Origin: Gallaecimonas sp045291545
GTDB taxonomy: Bacteria > Pseudomonadota > Gammaproteobacteria > Enterobacterales > Gallaecimonadaceae
Direction of reading: 5' to 3'
Assembly (NCBI RefSeq): GCF_045291545.1
Contig: NZ_CP149514.1
Coordinates: 744,001-808,000, forward strand
Length of the DNA stretch: 64,000 bases
Shown: positions 24,320 through 30,419 of the stretch, one piece after another
How positions within the stretch are numbered: the first letter of the stretch is position 1
How the letters are laid out: every line of letters begins with the position of its first letter
Position numbers and translations under genes: made by a program
The notes under the pieces: model-generated
The model's database searches: none
What the model saw: only the letters and a program-made list of their open reading frames with translations
Told to the model about the DNA's origin: nothing

Positions 24320-24808
24320 ATGTTTAACGTAGGTGACGTTCTTAGCATCCAATATACCGGCTTCAAGCATTACGGTATTTATGTAGGTAACGATGTCGTA
24401 ATTCACAACTCGAAGAAATTTGGCCTGGTCCAAGAAATCTCCCTCCGAGATTTCGCAGGCAACCGGGATATTTCTCTGAGTTCAATCAAGCCAGATAATC
24501 CTATGCTCGCTGTACAACGAGCGAAGAAATATTTAAACCTTCCCTACAACCTTTTTTCAGAGAACTGCGAGCATTTTGTACGCACCGTCTCTGGTTTGGC
24601 AAAGGAAAGTACCCAGATTCAGAAGTATCTTATTACTGCCCTTGGCACCGGGGCATTCCTTAAGGCTGACAACTCGGTTATAAAAGCCGCTGGTGGAGCA
24701 GCAGCAATCAGCGCGATGCTTACCCCTTCCGAAAAAAGCCCTGTTAAATCAGCCGCAGTAGCTGCTTGTCTTGCAGCGGGTATCGCTTACCTAGCAGCGA
24801 ACGGCTAA
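24320..24808 (+). CDS. LRAT-domain (NlpC/P60-related) protein (cassette gene 3)
   Basis: The 162-residue protein has an LRAT-type papain-like fold of about 100 residues. It shows catalytic His in KHYGIYVGNDVVIHN and catalytic Cys in the signature NCEHFVR. The C-terminal 55 residues are hydrophobic and Ala-rich (KAAGGAAAISAML, SAAVAACLAAGIAYLA) and could insert into a membrane. Such proteins are acyltransferases or thiol hydrolases; the substrate here is unknown. Start ATG 24320 follows GAAAGGAA. It is a lone gene whose stop lies inside an attC-like site, typical of a cassette. Confidence 0.78.
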   Translation: MFNVGDVLSIQYTGFKHYGIYVGNDVVIHNSKKFGLVQEISLRDFAGNRDISLSSIKPDNPMLAVQRAKKYLNLPYNLFSENCEHFVRTVSGLAKESTQIQKYLITALGTGAFLKADNSVIKAAGGAAAISAMLTPSEKSPVKSAAVAACLAAGIAYLAANG

Positions 24809-24889
24809 TAAGTAATTCAAGGCGCCAGTAAAGCTGGCTGGGACGTCTACCGCTTCGTGATGAGCCGTCCCTTAATACGGGCGTTAACA
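24805..24889 (+). other. attC-like recombination site 3
   Basis: TAATAAGTAATTCAAGGCG (24806 on, including the stop codon of the LRAT gene) aligns with the common 5' half TAACAATTCATTCAAGCCG. GGGACG (24840-24845) pairs with CGTCCC (24866-24871). CTTAATACGGGCGTTAAC matches the usual 3' half CTTAAYTCNGGCGTTAG. Both cores are off consensus, so it may be inactive. Confidence 0.5.
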
Positions 24890-24895
24890 GACACG

Positions 24896-25075
24896 CAGTA
24901 ATAACTGACAGTCAGCCCTTATGCCCGTTAAGTGCAGCGCCAGCGAAACATGGGCAAGGGTTTTGCTGACTTTTGCCCTCAAAAGTCAGGCGCGTGCAGG
25001 GGCGCCCCCCTGCAATAAATACTGGCTTTTGATGTGCCTGCGGCACAGCGCATTGTGTGCCGGTTCCTGCACTGT
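24896..25075 (+). repeat. Dispersed structured repeat, copy 3
   Basis: The shortest copy, from AGTAATAACTGACAG to GCCGGTTCCTGCAC. It lacks the 110-base insertion with module A found in copy 2 and has the same two hairpins (CTGACTTTTG/CAAAAGTCAG and GCAGGGG/CCCCTGC). Like copy 2 it begins just after an attC-like site. Confidence 0.8.
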
Positions 25076-25091
25076 AAGCTGCTCCACATAA

Positions 25092-25122
25092 CAAAAAGCC
25101 CGTCCTTGTGACGGGCTTTTTG
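25092..25122. terminator. Bidirectional intrinsic terminator before the ars operon
   Basis: A perfect 13-bp stem, CAAAAAGCCCGTC (25092-25104) with GACGGGCTTTTTG (25110-25122), has a 5-nt loop and T- and A-runs on the two sides. It separates the cassette island from the arsenic operon. Confidence 0.8.
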
Positions 25123-25202
25123 CGTTTTTACGCTGACTCACCCATGGGTGTTGGCCTGGCCGTTGGGTACAACCTTGCCTTTGCTGCTTTACATGCGAAA
25201 TT

Positions 25203-25214
25203 TCATATATATGA
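25203..25214. promoter_or_regulatory. Candidate ArsR operator
   Basis: The 12-bp palindrome TCATATATATGA lies 24 bases upstream of the arsR ATG, in a region where a promoter is expected. Short AT-rich dyads of this sort are the usual targets of ArsR repressors. The strong ribosome-binding site AAGGAGG follows at 25227. Confidence 0.5.
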
Positions 25215-25237
25215 TGTGGCGCATGTAAGGAGGAGCC

Positions 25238-25573
25238 ATGATCTCACCACTGGCGTTTTTCAAATGCCTTGCCGATGACACGCGGCTTAAGTGCCTGCTA
25301 CTGCTGACACAACTGCCAGAACTGTGTGTGTGTGATTTGCAGGCGGTGTTGCAGTTAAGCCAGCCGAAGGTGTCGCGCCATTTGCGTCAGTTGCACAGCT
25401 GCGGCCTGCTGGCTGATGAGCGTCGGGGTAAGTGGGTGTATTACCGCCTGCACCCTGAACTACCCGAATGGGCTGGTGCGGTGCTGCGCGAAACCCTCAA
25501 ACATAACGGTGCCTTTTTGGCGCCCTGTAGCCAGCGCCTCAGTGCTGCTGGCGTACCCTGCTGTGAGCCTTGA
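25238..25573 (+). CDS. arsR: Arsenite-responsive repressor ArsR
   Basis: A 111-residue winged-helix repressor of the ArsR/SmtB family. The As(III)-binding signature ELCVCDL precedes the recognition helix region LSQPKVSRHLRQLHSCGLL, and YYRL follows in the wing. A further Cys pair near the C-terminus (VPCCEP) could take part in metalloid binding. It heads an arsR-arsC-arsH-acr3 operon and should repress it in the absence of arsenite or antimonite. Confidence 0.93.
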   Translation: MISPLAFFKCLADDTRLKCLLLLTQLPELCVCDLQAVLQLSQPKVSRHLRQLHSCGLLADERRGKWVYYRLHPELPEWAGAVLRETLKHNGAFLAPCSQRLSAAGVPCCEP

Positions 25574-25574
25574 T

Positions 25575-26051
25575 ATGAAAATTCTCTATATCTGCACCCA
25601 TAACCGCTGCCGCAGTATTTTGTCGGAAGCCATCACTAACCAACTGGCTGGCGATGTGCTGACGGCCCGCAGCGCCGGTAGCCAGCCGAGCGGGCAGGTG
25701 CACCCGTTGTCATTGCAGTATTTACAGGAAAAGGGCTACAGCACGGATGGGCTGCAAAGCCAGTCCTGGGATGACTTTGCCGACTTTCAGGCCGATCTGG
25801 TGTTCACCGTTTGTGACGCCGCCGCCGGTGAAAGTTGCCCGGTGTGGTTTGGGAACAGCATCAAGGCGCACTGGGCGCTGGTGGACCCATCGAAAGTTGT
25901 AGGGAGTGACGCGCAAAAGCGCAGCGCCTTTTTAACGACCATTGCCGAGATTGAACAGCGCGTTGCGGCGTTGGCGGCACTGGCGCGCAGCGCTCCCGAT
26001 CGCGCCGCCTTGCGCCAGGGGCTGCTGGATATGGGAGTAACCTTGTCATGA
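25575..26051 (+). CDS. arsC: Arsenate reductase ArsC, low-molecular-weight phosphatase type
   Basis: The 158-residue enzyme should reduce arsenate to arsenite. The P-loop CTHNRCRS (C-x5-R-S) at the N-terminus shows it belongs to the LMW-PTP-like family. A further Cys pair follows (TVCDAAAGESCPVWFG), the kind used in a thiol relay. ATG 25575 lies one base after the arsR stop, and its own stop overlaps arsH (ATGA). Confidence 0.9.
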   Translation: MKILYICTHNRCRSILSEAITNQLAGDVLTARSAGSQPSGQVHPLSLQYLQEKGYSTDGLQSQSWDDFADFQADLVFTVCDAAAGESCPVWFGNSIKAHWALVDPSKVVGSDAQKRSAFLTTIAEIEQRVAALAALARSAPDRAALRQGLLDMGVTLS

Positions 26052-26764
26052 CCACAACCCCCAACATTGCAGAGCAACATTGGCAGGTGCCAACGTTGAG
26101 CGAGCTGTTGCCAACGCCGTCGGCGCACCCGCCGCGCATTCTGCTGCTGTACGGTTCGCTGCGGCCGCGTTCTTACAGCCGCTTGCTGGTAGAAGAAGCG
26201 GCCCGGCTACTAGCCCGCATGGGCGCCGAAACGCGGATATTCAACCCCGAAGGGCTGCCGCAGCCCGATAGTACCGACGACAGCCACCCGAAAGTGCAGG
26301 AACTGCGCGAGCTGATGATGTGGTCACAAGGGCAGGTGTGGTGCTCGCCGGAGCGCCATGGCGCCATGACCAGTATCTTCAAAAGCCAAATTGACTGGGT
26401 GCCGCTGAACCTCGGTGGGGTGCGGCCAACCCAGGGTAAAACCCTGGCGCTGATGCAGGTGTGTGGTGGCTCACAGTCTTTTAATACGGTGAACCAGCTG
26501 CGCATTCTTGGCCGCTGGATGCGCATGGTGACCATTCCCAATCAGTCATCGGTGCCCAAGGCTTTTTTGGAATTTGCTGACGATGGCCGCATGAAGCCGT
26601 CGCCTTTTTACAACCGCATTGTCGATGTGATGGAAGAGCTGATGAAGTTCACCTTGCTGTTACGCGACAACAAAGCCAGCTTTGTTGACCGCTATTCCGA
26701 GCGGGTGGAGTCAGCGGAAGCAGTGAGCCGTCGGGTTAACCAGCGGGCCAGCCAGGAGAGTTGA
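26048..26764 (+). CDS. arsH: Organoarsenical oxidase ArsH
   Basis: ArsH is an NADPH-dependent flavoprotein that oxidises trivalent organoarsenicals. The 238-residue protein has the FMN-binding loop YGSLRPRSYSRLLVEEAARL and the family stretch WCSPERHGAMTSIFKSQIDW. It overlaps arsC by four bases, so it is translationally coupled within the operon. Confidence 0.9.
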   Translation: MTTTPNIAEQHWQVPTLSELLPTPSAHPPRILLLYGSLRPRSYSRLLVEEAARLLARMGAETRIFNPEGLPQPDSTDDSHPKVQELRELMMWSQGQVWCSPERHGAMTSIFKSQIDWVPLNLGGVRPTQGKTLALMQVCGGSQSFNTVNQLRILGRWMRMVTIPNQSSVPKAFLEFADDGRMKPSPFYNRIVDVMEELMKFTLLLRDNKASFVDRYSERVESAEAVSRRVNQRASQES

Positions 26765-26766
26765 AG

Positions 26767-27783
26767 ATGGGTATTTTTGAACGGTTTTTGTCGCTCTGGG
26801 TTGCGCTGGCCATTGTGGCCGGCATTATTGCCGGTAGCCTGTTCCCGGGGGTTTTTACCCTGGTGGCGTCACTGGCTTATGCCCAGGTGAACCTGGTGAT
26901 TGCGGTACTGATCTGGCTGATGATCTACCCGATGATGGTGCAGGTGGATTTTTCTGCCATCAAGGATGTGGGTAAAAACCCCCGCGGCCTGGTGCTGACG
27001 CTGGTGATCAACTGGCTGATCAAACCTTTTTCCATGGCGCTGCTGGGCTGGTTGTTCTTTAAGGGCATTTTTGCCCCCTGGGTTAACCCGCACACCGCCA
27101 GTGAATACATTGCCGGGATGATTCTGCTGGGGGTGGCGCCTTGCACCGCCATGGTGTTTGTGTGGAGCCAGCTCACCCGTGGTGACGCCAACTACACCCT
27201 GGTGCAGGTGTCGGTTAACGACATCATCATGATTTTTGCTTTCGCTCCTCTGGCGGGCTTGCTATTGGGGGTGACAGACATCACCGTGCCCTGGGATACC
27301 TTGCTGCTGTCGGTGGTGCTGTATGTGCTGATCCCGCTGGTGGCCGGTGCCTTAACCCGCAAAAAGCTCGATAAAGCCGATGACCATAGCCGCCTCAATG
27401 GCTTTTTGGCGGCGATGAAACCCTGGTCCATTATTGGCCTGCTGGCCACTGTGGTATTGCTGTTCGGCTTTCAATCGCAAACCATTTTGTCAGACCCGCA
27501 AGCCATTGTGCTGATTGCTATTCCGCTACTTATTCAAACCTACGGCATCTTTGCCATTTCGTACTGGCTGGCCAGAAAGCTGAAACTGGCTCATAACATC
27601 GCGGCGCCAGCCTGCATGATTGGCACCTCCAACTTTTTTGAGCTGGCGGTGGCGGTGGCCATTGCGCTGTTTGGCCTGCATTCCGGGGCGGCGCTGGCAA
27701 CGGTAGTTGGGGTATTGGTGGAAGTGCCGGTGATGTTGTCGCTGGTGTGGTTTGCCAACCGTACCCGCCACTGGTTTGCCTGA
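26767..27783 (+). CDS. acr3: Arsenite efflux permease Acr3
   Basis: Acr3 exports arsenite across the inner membrane. The 338-residue protein has ten predicted membrane segments and the conserved Cys in GVAPCTAMVFVWSQLTRGD, needed for activity in characterised members. I chose ATG 26767, eight bases after GGAG, over TTG 26761. It is the last gene of the ars operon and is convergent with soxR. Confidence 0.92.
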   Translation: MGIFERFLSLWVALAIVAGIIAGSLFPGVFTLVASLAYAQVNLVIAVLIWLMIYPMMVQVDFSAIKDVGKNPRGLVLTLVINWLIKPFSMALLGWLFFKGIFAPWVNPHTASEYIAGMILLGVAPCTAMVFVWSQLTRGDANYTLVQVSVNDIIMIFAFAPLAGLLLGVTDITVPWDTLLLSVVLYVLIPLVAGALTRKKLDKADDHSRLNGFLAAMKPWSIIGLLATVVLLFGFQSQTILSDPQAIVLIAIPLLIQTYGIFAISYWLARKLKLAHNIAAPACMIGTSNFFELAVAVAIALFGLHSGAALATVVGVLVEVPVMLSLVWFANRTRHWFA

Positions 27784-27791
27784 GCACTGTT

Positions 27792-27826
27792 GCCGGCAGG
27801 CACGGGTTGGCACCGTGCCTGCCGGC
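27792..27826. terminator. Long hairpin between convergent acr3 and soxR
   Basis: A perfect 14-bp GC-rich stem, GCCGGCAGGCACGG (27792-27805) with CCGTGCCTGCCGGC (27813-27826), has a 7-nt loop. No T-run follows in either direction, but its place between two convergent stop codons suggests it ends or stabilises both transcripts. Confidence 0.55.
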
Positions 27827-27827
27827 G

Positions 27828-28271
27828 TTAGCCACGACGTTCCAGCAGCACCGGCCCAGTGCCTTGTTCGCTGAGCTGATCGCCCGGGTTATAGAGCGGG
27901 CAGTTTTGCATCGACAGGCAGCCGCAGCCGATACAACCGGTGAGCGAATCACGCAATCGCTGTAGGTGATCTATGCGTGCTGTCAGGCGCTGATGCCAGT
28001 GGCTGGATAATTGCTGCCAATCCGCTTTGCTCGGTGCCCGATGTTTGGGGAGTGACGCAAACACCTCGCTGATCTCTTTAAGACCGATCCCCATCTTTTG
28101 TGCCGCCTTGATCACCGACACCCGCCGCAACACATCGGGGCTGTAACGGCGCTGGTTGCCGCTATTACGGCTGCTGTGGATCAGCGCCTTACTCTCATAA
28201 AAGTGCAAGGTTGACACTTTCACGCCGCACCGCTTGGCCACCTGGCCCACAGAAAATGCGCGTTTTTCCAT
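27828..28271 (-). CDS. soxR: Redox-sensitive activator SoxR
   Basis: SoxR is a MerR-family regulator with a [2Fe-2S] cluster that senses redox-cycling drugs. The 147-residue protein has the N-terminal helix-turn-helix (SVGQVAKRCGVKVSTLHFYE), a dimerisation helix and the cluster motif CIGCGCLSMQNC (C-x2-C-x-C-x5-C). There is no soxS in the window. In non-enteric bacteria SoxR usually controls a few genes directly, and the adjacent SoxR box points at the downstream ORFs on the plus strand. Confidence 0.95.
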   Translation of the reverse strand: MEKRAFSVGQVAKRCGVKVSTLHFYESKALIHSSRNSGNQRRYSPDVLRRVSVIKAAQKMGIGLKEISEVFASLPKHRAPSKADWQQLSSHWHQRLTARIDHLQRLRDSLTGCIGCGCLSMQNCPLYNPGDQLSEQGTGPVLLERRG

Positions 28272-28280
28272 AAAAACCCC

Positions 28281-28311
28281 TTTACCTCAACTTAGCTTGA
28301 GGTTTTAGCAT
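28281..28311 (+). promoter_or_regulatory. SoxR box within a MerR-type promoter
   Basis: CCTCAACTTAGCTTGAGG (28285-28302) is the SoxR-box palindrome, almost identical to the E. coli soxS operator. It lies between TTTACC (28281-28286) and TAGCAT (28306-28311), which are 19 bases apart, the overlong spacer that MerR-family activators correct. The polarity means activation of the plus-strand genes at 28352 and 28457, while soxR itself reads the other way. Confidence 0.85.
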
Positions 28312-28351
28312 GGCCGTGAACTGAAATCCAACAGCCTGCAAAGAGGCTCTT

Positions 28352-28444
28352 ATGGCACCTCAAACCCCTGAATTAGCACACCGCCGGCGCGCTTTCTGGC
28401 ACCACTTCACGCGGATTGTCTGTACCGCCATGCAATACAAATAA
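28352..28444 (+). CDS. Possible 30-residue peptide in a SoxR-controlled transcript
   Basis: ATG 28352 follows AAAGAGG with a suitable gap and opens a 30-codon ORF ending at TAA 28444. The peptide is basic and aromatic, with HRRRAFWHHFTRIVC in the middle, and could be an amphipathic helix. It is the first ORF after the SoxR box; the next gene starts 12 bases after its stop with its own ribosome-binding site. I do not recognise it, and it may be only leader sequence. Confidence 0.4.
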   Translation: MAPQTPELAHRRRAFWHHFTRIVCTAMQYK

Positions 28445-28456
28445 GGAGAGAACAAC

Positions 28457-28876
28457 ATGATGAGACTTGAACACGTTAACCTGGTGGTAAAGGACATTCC
28501 TGCCAGTTTGCAGTTCTATCAGGCTGCTTTTCCACACTGGCGGGTAAGAGGGCAGGGCAGCAAGGATTGGTATGGCAAGCCACGTAACTGGCTGCACTTT
28601 GGCGATGATGACAACTACTTGACTTTCAATGATAACGGCACCGGTCAAAACCGTGACCTTGAAAGCCTCAATATTGGCCTGGCGCACTTTGCCTTTGTGG
28701 TCAGCGATCTGGCTGGGCTGATGGCCAGGCTGGCCGAGGCCGGTTTTACACCGGCCATATTGGGGGCCGAGGAGCCTTATCGCAAAAACATTTACTACAT
28801 TGACCCGGACGGCTTTGAAGTGGAGTTTGTGCAGTACCTCAGCGACGTGCCCAGTGAGCGAAACCGCTATCAGTAA
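28457..28876 (+). CDS. VOC-family (glyoxalase-like) protein, SoxR-linked
   Basis: The 139-residue protein has the vicinal-oxygen-chelate fold: MRLEHVNLVVKDIPASLQFY at the start and a C-terminal strand with YYIDPDGFEVEFVQYLS, whose Glu is a likely metal ligand. Such proteins include glyoxalases, dioxygenases and antibiotic-sequestering proteins. A role in removing redox-active compounds fits the SoxR box upstream, but the substrate cannot be read from sequence. A good AAGGAGAG site precedes ATG 28457. Confidence 0.8.
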   Translation: MMRLEHVNLVVKDIPASLQFYQAAFPHWRVRGQGSKDWYGKPRNWLHFGDDDNYLTFNDNGTGQNRDLESLNIGLAHFAFVVSDLAGLMARLAEAGFTPAILGAEEPYRKNIYYIDPDGFEVEFVQYLSDVPSERNRYQ

Positions 28877-28881
28877 ACACA

Positions 28882-28913
28882 TCCGGTCAGGCCATTAAAC
28901 AGTGACCTGACCG
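28882..28913 (+). terminator. Hairpin after the VOC gene
   Basis: CCGGTCAGG (28882-28890) pairs with CCTGACCGG (28905-28913) around a 14-nt loop; only a weak TAAAATG follows, so termination is not certain. Confidence 0.45.
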
Positions 28914-29027
28914 GTAAAATGCGCGTTATTTATGCTGTGACATTAACCTCTTAGCGGCAGATAGCCTACCTTTAGGAAAAGACGATTGTTCTCGTCATGC
29001 TTCAGGCAGTTCTAAGGATGGTTAGGG

Positions 29028-30419
29028 ATGAAAACGCTGCTGCAATTAGTGGACCGGCAACTGCTGGAGACCATCGGCAATGTCGCACCGATGGGGCTGG
29101 CCCTGATTGATCGCGATCTGCGCTATTGCTACATCAACCCGGTATTGGCAACGTCTAATGGCACTTCGCCAGAGGCCCACCTTGGCCAGCACATAAGGGA
29201 TATCCTGCCGGCCGATGCCGCCGAACATGTGGTGCGGCTGCTGGAGCAGGTTTTGGCCAGCGGTGAGCCGGTGGTCAATGAGTCTGTTGACAGTAAGGTG
29301 GCAGGGCAATACCGGGCCTGGCAGGCCAGCTACTACCCCTATCTGGATGAACATCAGCAAAGCCGCGGCATTATTGCGATAGTGCAGGATGTCACCGAGA
29401 AAAAAACTGCCCTGCAACGGATGCAGGACAGCGAGCAGCGTTTTCGGGCGGTGGTGGCGTCATCACCAGATGGCATTGTACTGGTGGATAGAGATGCCAG
29501 GATGCAGCTGGTCAATCCGAAAATGGAGCAACTGTTTGGCTATACGGCCGAGGAGCTGCTGGGCCAGAACATCGAAGTGCTGATGCCAGAGCGTTACCGA
29601 ACCAACCACCCCTGGTTATTTGAGCGTTTCATGGAAAACCCGCTGAGTCGGGAAATGACCAACCGGCCCGACTTGCCTGCCCGGCGCAAAGATAATTCTG
29701 AGTTTCCCATTGAAATCATGCTGACGCCGATCACCTCCGAGGGTGAACAGCTGATCCTGGCGACGATCAAGGATACCACCCGAGCGGTGGCCGACAGAGA
29801 AGCGCAGCAACGGGCGCTGGAAGAAAAAACCGTGCTGCTGGGGGAAGTACACCACCGCGTGAAGAATAACCTTCAGGTCATTTCCAGTTTGCTGAACCTG
29901 CAAGCTCGGACGGCACCGGAAGCGATTCAGGAAGCACTGACGGACAGCCAGCACCGGGTGAAGGCCATGGCCCTTATTCACCAGCTGTTGTACGAGCGCC
30001 AGGACTTTAGCCAACTGGATCTCAAAGCATATATGGAACGCTTGGGCTACCTTTTGCGTGAGTCGATGCTACGCCGCATGCCAGGCATCAAGCTCAATGT
30101 TAACTGTGAAGTAGACTTTAGCCTGGATCTGGATCGGGCCGTGCCCTGTGGCTTATTGGTCAATGAGCTGGTCACCAACGCCATTAAGCATGCCTTTCCG
30201 GACGGCCAGGGGCAGATCACTATCGATATTCTCGGGCCGGATCGGCTGGTGGTTAGCGATGACGGTATCGGGCTGCCAGATGCGGTAATACCCGGAGAAG
30301 TCGACTCGCTGGGTTATCAGTTGATCCCGCTGTTAGTGGAGCAAATGGGCGCCACCATGGCCATAGCTCGGGAAACGGGTAGCCGGTTTGATATGCAGTT
30401 TAATCAGGAGCAGGGATGA
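29028..30419 (+). CDS. Soluble PAS-PAS sensor histidine kinase (HisKA_2 type)
   Basis: The 463-residue protein has no membrane segments. PAS 1 covers about residues 10-125. PAS 2 covers about 135-250, with LMPERYRTNHPWLF and ARRKDNSEFPIEIMLTPI as in FixL-like PAS domains. A HisKA_2 dimerisation domain carries the phospho-accepting His in LLGEVHHRVKNNLQVISSLL, and a HATPase domain has LVNELVTNAIKHAFPDG and SDDGIGLPD. The stop overlaps the response-regulator start (ATGA), so the two form a co-translated pair. The cytoplasmic signal is unknown. Confidence 0.9.
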   Translation: MKTLLQLVDRQLLETIGNVAPMGLALIDRDLRYCYINPVLATSNGTSPEAHLGQHIRDILPADAAEHVVRLLEQVLASGEPVVNESVDSKVAGQYRAWQASYYPYLDEHQQSRGIIAIVQDVTEKKTALQRMQDSEQRFRAVVASSPDGIVLVDRDARMQLVNPKMEQLFGYTAEELLGQNIEVLMPERYRTNHPWLFERFMENPLSREMTNRPDLPARRKDNSEFPIEIMLTPITSEGEQLILATIKDTTRAVADREAQQRALEEKTVLLGEVHHRVKNNLQVISSLLNLQARTAPEAIQEALTDSQHRVKAMALIHQLLYERQDFSQLDLKAYMERLGYLLRESMLRRMPGIKLNVNCEVDFSLDLDRAVPCGLLVNELVTNAIKHAFPDGQGQITIDILGPDRLVVSDDGIGLPDAVIPGEVDSLGYQLIPLLVEQMGATMAIARETGSRFDMQFNQEQG

